Source: Deltaproteobacteria bacterium
GTDB taxonomy: Bacteria > UBA10199 > JACPAL01 > JAHFST01
DNA: 64,000 nt
Direction of reading: 5' to 3'
Assembly (NCBI GenBank): GCA_023265625.1
Contig: JAHFST010000012.1
Span: forward strand, 45,166-109,165
Part shown: positions 8,827 through 18,961 of the stretch, piece after piece
Layout of the letters: each line of letters starts with the position of its first letter
How positions within the stretch are numbered: the stretch's first letter is position 1
Notes under the pieces: generated by a model
The model's input: the letters and a program-made list of their open reading frames with translations, nothing else
The model's database searches: none
What the model was told of the DNA's origin: nothing
Position numbers and translations under genes: made by a program

Positions 8827-11800
8827 ATGAAAATTAAACGCCTAGAATTGATGGGTTTTAAGTCGTTTGTTGACCCCACCGTCGTCAATTTTGATGCCTC
8901 CATTATTGGGATTGTTGGGCCAAACGGTTGTGGGAAATCCAACGTCGTCGATGCCATTCGTTGGGTGATGGGGGAGCAAAGTGCGAAAAGTCTTCGGGGG
9001 CATGCCATGGAGGATGTCATCTTCAATGGCTCAGACTCCCGCCCTCCGTTAGGGATGGCCGAGGTAGCCCTGACTTTTTCGACCGAAGATGGGATCGTCC
9101 CCCCCGAGTATGCTGGTTTTAGCGAGATCACCATCACCCGCCGCCTGTATCGTTCCGGTGAAAGCGAGTACTTGATCAACAAAACGGCCTGTCGCTTGCG
9201 GGACATTGTCGAATTATTTTTAGGCACGGGGGTCGGGCATCGCGCCTACTCGGTCATTGAACAGGGCCGCATCGATTTCGCGATCAACGCCAAACCCGAA
9301 GACCGCCGCCTGCTCATCGAGGAGGCCGCGGGCATCTCGAAATTTAAATCCAGAAAAGAAGCCGCCCTCCGTAAGATGGACGGCACCAAAAATAACCTCT
9401 CACGCTTAAAGGACATCTTGGGCGAGGTCACGCGGCAGATCAACTCCCTCGATCGACAGGTCAAAAAGGCGGAAAAATACAAATTGATCAAGATGGAATT
9501 GCGCGAAAAGGAACTCCAGCTCATTTCCGTTCGTTTTCTGGAGGAATCCCGCGAACAAGGCGAGATTAATACCTTGTTGGCCGATTGGTTGGAGCGCGAC
9601 ACCAACGCCAGCATCTCCATGATAAAGTTTGAAACCCAGCTGGAAGAACAGCGTCTCCTCTTGATGGAAAAAGAACGCGAACTCAACGGCCTGCAAGAAC
9701 AATTTTTTGAGTCTTCCACGCAGCAAAAACTGCTCTCCACTCAGGAACAATTTCAGAAGAAGGAAAAGACGGCCCTCGAGGAACAAAAGCTGCGCTCCCT
9801 CACCGGCATGGAACAATGCAAGGAACAACTTCTCCGTCTCCAACAAGAAATCCAGGAACAAATCGCCCGACACGAATCCGAGCACGGCAAATCGGGGGAT
9901 TTGAACGAAACCTTGCAAACCGTTGAAGCGCGCTGGCAAGAAGTGGAATCACAACGCCTAAAATTGAGCCTGACAATCCAAGATATAAAATCAGAGCTGC
10001 AACGCAACGATTCGGAGGCCAGCCGCATCGAGGGAGAAAGACGGCTCTACGAAGAGCGTAATACTTCGCTACGCGGTCAGTCGGCTAAAATCGTAGCAGA
10101 ATTACAAGAAGTGGCTCGTTTGCAACAAGAGGTCACCGAACGGTTCCATGTCTTTAAAAACGACCAGCAGGCCTTAGCCGCCAGGCAAACCTCCATCAAG
10201 AGTGAGGGCGAGACCTTGCATCAAGAGATTGCCAATTTGAAGCAACACAAAGAACTCCTAGAAGAGGAATTTTCCTTCCGGCAGGAAGATTTGGTCCAAA
10301 AAAGATCCAGGCTTAAATCGCTGCTCGACCTGGAAAAAAACTTTGAGGGTTATGACGAGGGGGTGCGTTCCATCCTGAAGGCCAAAAAAGAGGGGACCCA
10401 TGCGGCCGGTATTTTTGGCGTGGTCGCGGACTTTCTCGAAACCCCTCCGCAGTATGAAACCGCCCTCTCGGCGGCGTTGGGCGAACAACTCCAGCACATT
10501 ATCGTCAAAAGTCACGAAGCCGGCGTCGAGGCCATTGGTTACCTAAAAACCGAGAGTCTCGGACGCGGCACTTTTATTTCCGTGGATACGTCCGAGATTG
10601 TCCCCTCTAAATTTCCTTATCAGGGACATGGGGTCATCGGGCCATTGCTCGATTTTGTCCATATCAAGGAAGAATGTCGTTCGATCGGGCGCTACCTCTT
10701 GGGAGATATCATCTTGGTCGAATCACTCTCCAAGGCCCTCGCCCTTTGGCGAGACAACGGGCCGAAAAAAACCTTGGTCACGCTGGAAGGAGAGGTGGTT
10801 GACCCTCATGGAGTCGTCACGGGCGGGACCAACACCATCAGCGGAAAAATTCTTTTGGAAAAGAAACGCGAGATTAAGGAGTTGCGGGGCATTGTTTCTG
10901 AAATGGAAGAAGATCTCAGTCTCCGCGAAGATGCCATCAGTCAGGCGGAGGGTTCCCTCTCCGAGCTCACCTTTGACCTGGAAGGCTTGGAGAAGAAGGA
11001 GCATGAGCTCGAGATCAAGTCGGCCAACCTCGAGAAGGAAATTGCCCTGCTCTCGGGCGAGTTGCAACGCTTTGATCGGGAACGTGAGCGTTTATTGACA
11101 GAACAGGGCCAAGCTGGTCAAGAAGAGGAGCGCATTGCCACTGTCATCCGAGATTCCGAACAGCGTCGTTTAACCATCACAAACGACCGTCAAGAGAAGG
11201 GCGCCACCCTGGAACAAATGGCTCAAGAAGAACGCCGATTGCAATTAGAAGTGAAGCAACTGGCCGAGGCCCTCACCGGGGCCAAGGTCCAATCGGCGGC
11301 CATGCAAGAACGCCAAGCCATGGTGGATCAAGAACGCGAGCGCCTGCAAAAAACCGAACAAGAATTGATGGCTCGCATCGAGGGGGAGGCCTCCACCATT
11401 ACCGAGATCCACCAAAAGTTGGCACAATTGGACACTTCTTTAAGCCAGAGCGCCGAGGAAGAAGTGGCTTGTAAGGCGCGAGTGGAGGAACTAGCGAATG
11501 CGCAAGAAGACGTGCGAAAGATTTATGAGGGGTTGGCCGCGGAAGTCAGGGGGCTGGAAGATTCCATCAAACATATCCGCAAGGAGAGTGAGCTCTGCAA
11601 TAGCCATATCAACGACCTGCGCTTGACCCTGACCCAACTCGATTCTAATGTGCACCATGCGGAACAAAACATTTTTGAAAAATATTCCGTGTCTCTCAAA
11701 GAGACCGCCATCCAATATCAGGGGATCGAAATTGACCGGGAGGCCGAAGAGTTGGTGGTCAATGAGCTGAAAGAAAAAATCGAACGGCTCGGTGATGTCA

Positions 11801-12411
11801 ACCTGGGGGCCATTCCCGAATATGAAGAATTAAAAACCCGGCAAACCTTCCTGGAGCAACAAATCGAAGACCTGGAAATCTCGCTGGATGCCTTGCAAAA
11901 AGCGATTCATCGCATCAATCAAACCACCCTCAAGCGCTTTGAGGAAACATTTGCCTTGGTGAGCCAACGTTTTGAAACCTTACTGCCTCGTTTGTTCCGA
12001 GGCGGCCGTGCTGAGCTGCGTCTCACCGAGCCGAGTGAAGAACATCCCAATCCCGGTGTCGAACTCCTGGTCCAGCCTCCCGGCAAAAAACTCTCCCACA
12101 TCAGCCTCCTCTCCGGCGGTGAGAAGGCCCTGGCTGCGGTTGGGTTTATCTTCTCCATCTTCCTGGTGAAACCCTCGCCTTTCTGTATCCTGGATGAGGT
12201 CGACGCACCGCTAGACGATGTCAATGTCGAGCGCTTCCAACAACTCATTGCCGAAACCGTCAGCCGTTCCCAGTTCATCCTCATCACCCACAACCGCCGT
12301 ACCATGGAACACTGCCAGCTCCTCTACGGTGTCACCATGCAGGAACCCGGCATCTCCCGGACTGTGTCGGTCCGTCTGCAAGACGACTCCGACGTGGCGC
12401 TGGCGTCCTAG
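8827..12411 (+). CDS. smc: chromosome segregation protein SMC
   Basis: ATPase of bacterial condensin, which acts on the nucleoid with ScpA and ScpB (not in this window). From ATG 8827 it begins MKIKRLELMGFKSF, the canonical N-terminus; upstream in-frame starts would add 8 to 16 atypical residues. Walker A is GPNGCGKS (31-38). Two long coiled-coil arms flank a hinge near residues 500-660 (EGYDEGVRSIL... to GGTNTISG). The ABC signature LSGGEK is at 1095-1100, followed by Walker B FCILDEVDAPLDD. The 1194-residue length is normal. The upstream region carries DnaA boxes. Confidence 0.97.
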   Translation: MKIKRLELMGFKSFVDPTVVNFDASIIGIVGPNGCGKSNVVDAIRWVMGEQSAKSLRGHAMEDVIFNGSDSRPPLGMAEVALTFSTEDGIVPPEYAGFSEITITRRLYRSGESEYLINKTACRLRDIVELFLGTGVGHRAYSVIEQGRIDFAINAKPEDRRLLIEEAAGISKFKSRKEAALRKMDGTKNNLSRLKDILGEVTRQINSLDRQVKKAEKYKLIKMELREKELQLISVRFLEESREQGEINTLLADWLERDTNASISMIKFETQLEEQRLLLMEKERELNGLQEQFFESSTQQKLLSTQEQFQKKEKTALEEQKLRSLTGMEQCKEQLLRLQQEIQEQIARHESEHGKSGDLNETLQTVEARWQEVESQRLKLSLTIQDIKSELQRNDSEASRIEGERRLYEERNTSLRGQSAKIVAELQEVARLQQEVTERFHVFKNDQQALAARQTSIKSEGETLHQEIANLKQHKELLEEEFSFRQEDLVQKRSRLKSLLDLEKNFEGYDEGVRSILKAKKEGTHAAGIFGVVADFLETPPQYETALSAALGEQLQHIIVKSHEAGVEAIGYLKTESLGRGTFISVDTSEIVPSKFPYQGHGVIGPLLDFVHIKEECRSIGRYLLGDIILVESLSKALALWRDNGPKKTLVTLEGEVVDPHGVVTGGTNTISGKILLEKKREIKELRGIVSEMEEDLSLREDAISQAEGSLSELTFDLEGLEKKEHELEIKSANLEKEIALLSGELQRFDRERERLLTEQGQAGQEEERIATVIRDSEQRRLTITNDRQEKGATLEQMAQEERRLQLEVKQLAEALTGAKVQSAAMQERQAMVDQERERLQKTEQELMARIEGEASTITEIHQKLAQLDTSLSQSAEEEVACKARVEELANAQEDVRKIYEGLAAEVRGLEDSIKHIRKESELCNSHINDLRLTLTQLDSNVHHAEQNIFEKYSVSLKETAIQYQGIEIDREAEELVVNELKEKIERLGDVNLGAIPEYEELKTRQTFLEQQIEDLEISLDALQKAIHRINQTTLKRFEETFALVSQRFETLLPRLFRGGRAELRLTEPSEEHPNPGVELLVQPPGKKLSHISLLSGGEKALAAVGFIFSIFLVKPSPFCILDEVDAPLDDVNVERFQQLIAETVSRSQFILITHNRRTMEHCQLLYGVTMQEPGISRTVSVRLQDDSDVALAS

Positions 12412-12444
12412 CAACTTTTCCCAAACTATCGACGAAGACCTCCT

Positions 12445-13674
12445 ATGTTTTTTTCATCGGCAACCAGGCAACGCATTCTTGAGCCCTTCCTCTCTTTTGA
12501 GAATCTATTTGGAATGCTGCCAGCGACAAGAATCGTTGATCAATTAGCCGAATCATTGCAGTTAGAAAAACGTTGGCAAGCACTGATCGGCAACATATCT
12601 CCTTGGCATCAGCGGCCTACCTTCGATCCCGTACCCCGGGTCCATCTACTCACCTTGCACCCATCGTATCCCCAACTGATGGACGCATTGAAGCGCCCTT
12701 CTCCCACGAATGTTGACGAAGCAGCAACCGCCCTCGACCAGATCGCCGAACTTTTGGAAGAAATTTGTCCGCCACTCGCCGTCTTCCCGGCCTTCTATGG
12801 CGGCATCATCACCCACAGGGTCCGGCAGGCGGTGGCCGGTGAGCTGAGGATCGGCGGTTCCCCTGTAACATTCGAGGGGGGCGATTTCATGAAACGACTG
12901 CCCGGTCGATTTGCCAAACTGTACCTCGACGCCCTGCGTGCCTTCTTGGAAACACCGGAACAGCTAAAGACTGAACGGCCGATCTGGTTTCGAACCTTTG
13001 CCTACGGTTTGCAAGGTTCGCGGCTTGCCTTTCTTCATGGCACGCTGGCGATTACGGCGCACATCGTTCGCGACCTGCCGGAGGGGATTAGCTTGACCAT
13101 CTTAGCCTTGGCGCATGATGCCAGACCGGAGCTTCCCACTCATGAACTCGCGCAATGGATCTTGGATATCAGAAACCAGGGAAACATGGCGTGGTTGCGC
13201 GTCTTGAAGGGGGATCATGATCGAATTGATCGGCTCTTGACTCACTATACTCCAGAGGTCCTGGAACAATTTACCAATCGGGGCGACCCTCTGACCCGAT
13301 CCATTCTCACACTCGACCGTCTACTCGGAACCGATTTAAACAATAATGGTCCGATCGTACAATGGGGACTGGGGATCGTCGCTCAAGCCCGGACTGAGGC
13401 ATGGGACAATACGATTCGATTGCTCCGCGCCTATGCCGAGCCGGTGGCAACACGAAGAGAACGACAAATCTCCCAGGTCCGAGCCGATCTCAACCGAGAC
13501 TCCGAGGCACTGGGTCAAGCCATCCTGGCAGAACGCATCGTCATCCCAATTTCCATCGAAGCCATCAAGGCAAGAACACCCTGGCTGGGTTCCCTCTTGA
13601 GCGTCTATGCTGGTGATCCCCTTCTGTCCCTGAGCGGGTTTGGGAGGGAGTTGACGTTTTGCGTAGCAACTTAA
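12445..13674 (+). CDS. hypothetical protein (possibly DUF5995-like)
   Basis: 409 residues, no signal peptide or membrane segment, largely helical. The middle contains GGDFMKRLPGRFAKLYLDALRAF and GTLAITAHIVRDLPEGI, a pattern like the HI..DLP motif of DUF5995-type proteins, but similarity is weak and read by eye. It lies 33 bases after smc and 48 before aceE on the same strand, so it may be cotranscribed with either. The C-terminal part resembles another helical bundle. Function unknown. The conserved His and Asp of the AHIVRDLP stretch may bind a metal, which is speculation. Confidence 0.6.
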   Translation: MFFSSATRQRILEPFLSFENLFGMLPATRIVDQLAESLQLEKRWQALIGNISPWHQRPTFDPVPRVHLLTLHPSYPQLMDALKRPSPTNVDEAATALDQIAELLEEICPPLAVFPAFYGGIITHRVRQAVAGELRIGGSPVTFEGGDFMKRLPGRFAKLYLDALRAFLETPEQLKTERPIWFRTFAYGLQGSRLAFLHGTLAITAHIVRDLPEGISLTILALAHDARPELPTHELAQWILDIRNQGNMAWLRVLKGDHDRIDRLLTHYTPEVLEQFTNRGDPLTRSILTLDRLLGTDLNNNGPIVQWGLGIVAQARTEAWDNTIRLLRAYAEPVATRRERQISQVRADLNRDSEALGQAILAERIVIPISIEAIKARTPWLGSLLSVYAGDPLLSLSGFGRELTFCVAT

Positions 13675-13722
13675 TGATAGATCTGCTGGATGATGATTAT
13701 CTTCTGTGATAGTGAAAATTAA

Positions 13723-16203
13723 ATGACCACCGACTACGTGAACTCCATTCCGGTCGCCGAACAACCACCCTATCCCGGTGACGGCGCCATCGAATGGAAA
13801 CTGCGTAGCATCATCCGTTGGAACGCCATGGCCACCGTGGTGCGGGCCAATCATCAGGCGCCGGGCATCGGCGGTCACATCGCCACCTACGCCTCGGCGG
13901 CGACCCTCTATGAAGTGGGGTTTAATTGGTTTTTTCGCGGCCGTGATTTTCCGGGCGGTGGGGATCAAATCTTTTTTCAGGGGCATGCGGCCCCCGGGAT
14001 CTACGCCCGGGCCTTTTTGGAACGAAGAATCTCCCTGGAACAACTGGTCCGCTTCCGCCGCGAGCTCTCCGGCGGGCTTTCCTCGTATCCGCATCCCTGG
14101 TGCCTGCCAGATTTTTGGGAATTTCCCACGGTCTCAATGGGATTGGGCCTGATCAACAGCATCTATCAGGCGCGCTTCAACCGCTACCTGCACGCCCGCG
14201 GCTTAAAAGACACCTCCGCCAGTCGTGTCTGGATCTTTGCCGGAGACGGCGAGATGGATGAACCCGAATCACGCGGGGCCTTGCATATCGCCGCCCGCGA
14301 GGCCCTGGACAACCTCATCCTCGTCGTCAACTGCAACCTGCAACGACTCGACGGGCCGGTCTACGGCAATGGCAAGATCATCCAGGAATTACAGGGCTAC
14401 CTCACGGGCGCCGGTTGGGATGTCATCAAGGTCGTCTGGGGCGACCGCTGGGACCCGCTCCTGGCCCAGGACACAGACCGGGTCCTCGTCCAAAGAATGA
14501 ATGAGGTGCCCGACGGCCAGTTCCAGATGTATCGCCGCGCCGGGGGGGAAATCATCCGCAAGGATTTTTTTGGCAAGGACCCACGCCTCTTGAAGTTGGT
14601 GGAAAATATCACCGATGCCGATCTCCCCAAGCTCAACCGTGGTGGGCATGACCCCGCCAAGGTATTCGCCGCTTACGATCGTGCCGTTCAACCCACCGGC
14701 CGCCCCACGGCCATCTTAACCCACACGATCAAGGGCTACGGGCTCGGGGAGGCCGGCGAGGCCCGCATGACGGCACATCAACAAAAAAAACTCAGCGAGC
14801 AAGAGCTGAAAGATTATCGCGATCGCTGTCAGATTCCGGTGACCGACCGACACATCAAGGATTCCCCGTTCTATTTGCCGTCGGAAAAAACCCCGGAGAT
14901 GCAGTACCTCTTCGAACGACGCCGAGCGTTGGGTGGTTTCATCCCGGCCCGGCGCGGTTGGGTGGGGGCGTATGGCAATACGCCCCTACAATTTCCCGAC
15001 ACGATCTACCAAGATTTATTCAAGGGGAGCGGCGGTCGCGAGGCTTCGACCACCATGGCCTTTGTCTCGCTGTTGGGAAAACTCATTCGCGACCCCAAAC
15101 TGGGCAAACATATCGTCCCCATCGTCCCGGACGAGGCGCGCACCTTTGGGATGGATCCGCTCTTTGCCCAAAACGGCATCTACTCGCCCAAGGGGCAGGG
15201 CTACACCCCGGCCGACAAGCAGGGCAGCAGCGTTTTTTATTACCGCGAGGCCAAGGACGGCCAAATCTTGGAGGAAGGAATTACAGAGGGCGGCTCGATG
15301 GCCAGCTTCACCGCCGCGGCCACGGCCTACAGCACGCATGGGGTGCCGATGATTCCGTTTTATATTTTTTATTCCATGTTTGGATTCCAGCGCGTGGGAG
15401 ACGCCATCTGGGCGGCCGCCGATATGCGTAGCCGAGGCTTCTTGCTCGGTGCTACCGCGGGCCGCACCACCCTGATGGGAGAAGGCTTGCAACACGACGA
15501 CGGCCACAGTCCCCTATTAGCCAGCACCGTCCCCAATTTAGTCACCTACGACCCGGCCTTCGCCTATGAGGTGGCCATCATCATCCAGCACGGGCTGAAA
15601 CGCATGTATGAAGACCAGGAAGATGTGTTTTTCTACCTCACCCTCTACAACGAAAATTACCCGATGCCCGCCATGATCGAGGGCGTGCAAGAGGGAATCT
15701 TGCGTGGTCTCTACTGTTATGCCCCAGGGGCCGCAACAGGCATCAAGGCCCAAATCTTCGCCAGCGGCCCGCTAGTCCCGCAGGCCCTGATCGCGCAGCA
15801 ATTGCTGATGGATTATCAGGTCTCGGCCGATGTCTGGAGTGTCACCAGTTACAACGAACTCTATCGCGACGCCCTCACCTGCGAACAATGGAACCGACTG
15901 CACCCGGAAGAAACTGAAAAACAACCTTACCTCACCACCCAACTCAAAAACACCTCCGGCCCCGTGATCGCCGTCTCCGATTATCTCAAGTCCCTGCCGG
16001 ATCGCTTGGCCCGCTGGATCCCCAACGGCCTCACCAGCCTAGGCACCGACGGCTTCGGCCGCAGCGACACCCGCGAGGCGTTGCGCCGCCACTTCCAGAT
16101 TGATCCGCCTCATATCGTCGCTGCCGTCTTAGAGAGGCTCTATCGGCTGGGGCAGGCCGAATTAACAACACTCCAGCAGGCGCTGCGTCAGATTCATTCG
16201 TAA
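13723..16203 (+). CDS. aceE: pyruvate dehydrogenase E1 component, homodimeric AceE type
   Basis: Thiamine-diphosphate enzyme that decarboxylates pyruvate and passes the acetyl group to the E2 lipoyl domain. Family signatures: GIGGHIATYASAATLYEVGFNWFF near the N-terminus, the ThDP motif GDGEMDEP from residue 174 with NCNLQRLDGPV, and a transketolase-like second half (GRTTLMGEGLQHDDGHS). At 826 residues it is slightly shorter than E. coli AceE (887). No E2 or E3 gene is adjacent. Around residues 414-423 a palindromic element is translated in frame, giving VGAYGNTPLQ in a variable linker (after RRALGGFIPARR). Flanking genes are unrecognised. Confidence 0.95.
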   Translation: MTTDYVNSIPVAEQPPYPGDGAIEWKLRSIIRWNAMATVVRANHQAPGIGGHIATYASAATLYEVGFNWFFRGRDFPGGGDQIFFQGHAAPGIYARAFLERRISLEQLVRFRRELSGGLSSYPHPWCLPDFWEFPTVSMGLGLINSIYQARFNRYLHARGLKDTSASRVWIFAGDGEMDEPESRGALHIAAREALDNLILVVNCNLQRLDGPVYGNGKIIQELQGYLTGAGWDVIKVVWGDRWDPLLAQDTDRVLVQRMNEVPDGQFQMYRRAGGEIIRKDFFGKDPRLLKLVENITDADLPKLNRGGHDPAKVFAAYDRAVQPTGRPTAILTHTIKGYGLGEAGEARMTAHQQKKLSEQELKDYRDRCQIPVTDRHIKDSPFYLPSEKTPEMQYLFERRRALGGFIPARRGWVGAYGNTPLQFPDTIYQDLFKGSGGREASTTMAFVSLLGKLIRDPKLGKHIVPIVPDEARTFGMDPLFAQNGIYSPKGQGYTPADKQGSSVFYYREAKDGQILEEGITEGGSMASFTAAATAYSTHGVPMIPFYIFYSMFGFQRVGDAIWAAADMRSRGFLLGATAGRTTLMGEGLQHDDGHSPLLASTVPNLVTYDPAFAYEVAIIIQHGLKRMYEDQEDVFFYLTLYNENYPMPAMIEGVQEGILRGLYCYAPGAATGIKAQIFASGPLVPQALIAQQLLMDYQVSADVWSVTSYNELYRDALTCEQWNRLHPEETEKQPYLTTQLKNTSGPVIAVSDYLKSLPDRLARWIPNGLTSLGTDGFGRSDTREALRRHFQIDPPHIVAAVLERLYRLGQAELTTLQQALRQIHS
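14963..14990. repeat. palindromic element translated inside aceE
   Basis: Stem GGGGCGTAT (14965-14973), loop GGCA, stem ATACGCCCC, followed by the GCCCCTACA end of the family. It is in frame and encodes GAYGNTPLQ within AceE. The ddl copy at 43949-43976 is the same core in the same reading frame. Confidence 0.85.
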
Positions 16204-16270
16204 CCCTAAAGATTTTTCCTATTTTTTTACCTGCCAAGCAACTTTTTTCAGACCATGACGAATTAAGGGG

Positions 16271-17416
16271 ATGTTTCAACCTCCCGAGATTGTCAGCTTA
16301 GTCGCCACCGGGATGCGTTATGGCCTAAGGGCCATGGAGGCAGCGGTGGTGGCAAGAGAACCGGCGACGGCGGAGCTGCCGTTGTTGCGCGAAACCGCCC
16401 TACGCGGGTTTCGTTATGGGGCGATTTTTGGCAGTGAGATCACACCCAATTCCCTGCCCGCCCTACTTGGCCTCGTGGGGAACATCCCTCCTCTCTCCCT
16501 GGCGGAGGAACCGTTTCAAACCTTGCAAAATGATTCGCAGGCACTCCGAGACACCCTCCATGGCCTGTTTGACTGCCTCCCCTGGGGAAGCGATGCCATG
16601 GTCACAGGACGACGACTGACCTTTGAGCCCCTGCCGCATCCGATCAACCAAGCCAATATGAGATTGGCCGTCCTGCAACTCACCCTGCGAGAGGTTGCCA
16701 ATATCGCCTATTTGATGACAAAAGCAGTCCCCTCCGCATTGGATCAAGAGACCCATCGAGTCTTACTTCGTGCCAGTGAATGCGCCCTAAAGGTCTTTGC
16801 CGGGACACACACACCATGGCGATTGCACGATTTTATGGATTCTCTTTTTCAAGGCTTGCCGATCCTGGAAAAAGATCCTGTTAACGGTAACGCTCTCCTG
16901 TCGGCCTTCCTTAACAGGACTCGGAAGACCCTCCAGTTCAACACCACACGAGCGGTCGCTGTCTTTCATGGCCAATCTCCTGCAACCAATATTCCACCGA
17001 TACCGCTGCCTAATCCCACCCCACAGTTTCCCCAATCCAGGGCAAGCTCTCAACAGCGAACGAGACGTACCGTTCCAACATCATCGGCTACCCCTTCCAC
17101 TCCACCACCAACCCGAGCCTCTACTACACCTGCCCCAGCGCGCACAGCATCGTCGCTTACTTTCTCACAACTGCTCGCCACATTGGCCGATCGATGGCAC
17201 ATTGCATCAGGACAAATCTGGAAACAATTCACCCAAGACAGTCGCGTCCGAGCGATCCAGGAACATGCAAAATTGGAAATAGTGAATGATCAAGGTTCTT
17301 CCCTGACCCTATTATGGCAAAAGAGAGGGGGAGAAAGTTTTTCTCTCCGTCTGGAGCTTGGTTTTCTCGATTCCAAGTCAAACACCGGCCCATTCGCGAA
17401 GCTAACGGTTAGTTAA
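16271..17416 (+). CDS. hypothetical protein with Pro/Thr-rich linker
   Basis: 381 residues. Residues 1-225 are mostly helical with no recognised motif (RYGLRAMEAAVVAREPATAEL, RETALRGFRYGAIFGSEI). A low-complexity linker rich in Pro, Ser and Thr runs from about 240 to 295. A short C-terminal domain of about 85 residues follows (FSQLLATLADRWHIASGQIW...). There is no signal peptide. AAGGGG sits directly against the ATG, unusually close for a ribosome binding site, so initiation could be weak or start slightly downstream. It follows aceE by 67 bases. Unknown function; the linker implies two independently folding parts. Confidence 0.6.
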   Translation: MFQPPEIVSLVATGMRYGLRAMEAAVVAREPATAELPLLRETALRGFRYGAIFGSEITPNSLPALLGLVGNIPPLSLAEEPFQTLQNDSQALRDTLHGLFDCLPWGSDAMVTGRRLTFEPLPHPINQANMRLAVLQLTLREVANIAYLMTKAVPSALDQETHRVLLRASECALKVFAGTHTPWRLHDFMDSLFQGLPILEKDPVNGNALLSAFLNRTRKTLQFNTTRAVAVFHGQSPATNIPPIPLPNPTPQFPQSRASSQQRTRRTVPTSSATPSTPPPTRASTTPAPARTASSLTFSQLLATLADRWHIASGQIWKQFTQDSRVRAIQEHAKLEIVNDQGSSLTLLWQKRGGESFSLRLELGFLDSKSNTGPFAKLTVS

Positions 17417-17554
17417 AATAAAAACGGATTTTCGCCAGACTGCTAAGAGCTAAATTAAGGAGGGGTAGCTCACCAACGAAAGTTTACTTAGTCAACAACG
17501 TCCCCTATTTCACAATTTTGTGTAAACCGACCTTTACGATGATACAAGACATCT

Positions 17555-18133
17555 ATGTCCCTCATGAGCCAATTATTATTACTGACCTTGATCACCGCCA
17601 CAGCGATCGCCGGTGAACCGGTTGCCAGTGTCTACACCAAGTTTCCAGACGATCCCGCCAAGCGATGCAAGGTCCTGGAACAAGGATCGAACCAAGACCC
17701 GCCGCCCGATTATGTGAAGGCGGAATGCCCAGGTTACCAAAAATATCGGGTGCGTTATTCCACCGATGGAGACCATGGAAGCATCCTGGCGCTCTTTCAT
17801 TCCGGGACAAGACAAGAATCATCCCTAACCACCATCCCGACTATTGAAGAGGGGGTTCTTTGCCCGCAAGGATTCACCTGGGTGACCGCCAAACAACTGG
17901 AGTGGCGAGTTGAAAAAAATGTCCCTTTTGCCTTGATCTACCGGGTGAACTGCGAAGGCCTCTCCAGAGAAACACCCACGGTCACAGAGATACTCGCCGT
18001 GGCCTCAGTCTCCCCCATCCGAAGTTGTCTGATCGGTCGGGTGATTGCCACCGGCAATCCAGAGGCCAACAACCAGGCCCGCACCCTCGCCGACACGAAG
18101 GCTCGTTCCATCAAATGCCCCGCTGTGCCGTAG
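17555..18133 (+). CDS. small exported protein, hypothetical
   Basis: 192 residues beginning with a signal peptide (LLLLTLITATAIAG, probable cleavage near residue 20). The mature part has five or six cysteines (RCKV, AECPG, LCPQG, VNCEG, SCLIG, IKCPAVP), consistent with disulfides in the periplasm or outside. I recognise no family. It converges with the SDR gene 18 bases downstream. Either ATG 17555 or ATG 17564 could start the signal peptide. The 138-base region upstream holds no recognised site, although it contains an imperfect GTTTAC/GTAAAC inverted pair. Confidence 0.6.
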   Translation: MSLMSQLLLLTLITATAIAGEPVASVYTKFPDDPAKRCKVLEQGSNQDPPPDYVKAECPGYQKYRVRYSTDGDHGSILALFHSGTRQESSLTTIPTIEEGVLCPQGFTWVTAKQLEWRVEKNVPFALIYRVNCEGLSRETPTVTEILAVASVSPIRSCLIGRVIATGNPEANNQARTLADTKARSIKCPAVP

Positions 18134-18151
18134 CGCAACTCTCTTGAGATT

Positions 18152-18892
18152 TTAAACGGTTCCCAGCGACCTTCCCCCGTCAACGGTAAGGACAGAACCA
18201 GTGACAAACGAGCTGGCGTGCAAAAAATACCGGACCGCATGAACCACGTCGTGGGGAGAACCAATCTTCTGGCTCAAGACCCCCTTGGTATCTTCTGCAA
18301 ATTTCTCCGGGGAAAAATGGACGGGGCGCAAGACCGGTCCGGGGCAGATGCAATTGACCTGAACCTCCGAAGCCATTTCCTTGGCCAGGGCACGTGTGAG
18401 ATCGATCAAGGCCCCCTTTGATACGCAGTACGACAAGTAATCTTTGTAAGGCATCGATCCGGCCCAATCCGCAATATTGACAATCTTGCCCTCACCCCGT
18501 TTTTTCATGGAATGATAGGCCGCCTGGGCCAAGAGAAAGGGGGCCTTCACATGCACGGCCAGGTTGGTGTCCCACTCCTCTTCGGTGATGAGTTCAAAAA
18601 GTTTGTCCTGATAGATTGAGGCGTTATTGACGATGGCAAAAAGATGTTTTTTCTTCTCCAGGATCTGCGGGACAATCGCCTTAACATCCTCCGCCTGAGT
18701 CAGATCCGCCTTGACCAACAAGGCGTTAATTTTAAAACGCTCATGAATCTCCGCCGCCAACGCAGTCGCGGCTTCTCCAGACCGATTGTAATGGATCACC
18801 ACCTCGGCCCCATCGGCCGCCAACGCCAGGACAATCTCCCGCCCCACCCGCTGCGCCCCACCGGTGACTAAGATGACTTTTCCCTTCAACAT
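18152..18892 (-). CDS. short-chain dehydrogenase/reductase (pteridine reductase/FabG-like)
   Basis: 246 residues with a classical SDR fold. The cofactor glycine motif is TGGAQRVG at 11-18, followed by HYNRS, the NNAS motif, and the catalytic Tyr and Lys in SYCVSK; the C-terminus has VTGSVLTVDGG. TGGA-x-RVG with HYN resembles FolM or pteridine reductases that use NADPH, but FabG-like or unknown substrates cannot be excluded. The proline-rich CPGPVLRP loop replaces the usual NPG-type loop. It is divergent from the Na/Pi transporter, with about 70 bases between them. Confidence 0.85.
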   Translation of the reverse strand: MLKGKVILVTGGAQRVGREIVLALAADGAEVVIHYNRSGEAATALAAEIHERFKINALLVKADLTQAEDVKAIVPQILEKKKHLFAIVNNASIYQDKLFELITEEEWDTNLAVHVKAPFLLAQAAYHSMKKRGEGKIVNIADWAGSMPYKDYLSYCVSKGALIDLTRALAKEMASEVQVNCICPGPVLRPVHFSPEKFAEDTKGVLSQKIGSPHDVVHAVRYFLHASSFVTGSVLTVDGGRSLGTV

Positions 18893-18961
18893 AGGAACCT
18901 TGTTAGACTAACTATTTTAAAAAGACAAAAACTAAATAATCTGTTAGAATTCCAATAAGTT

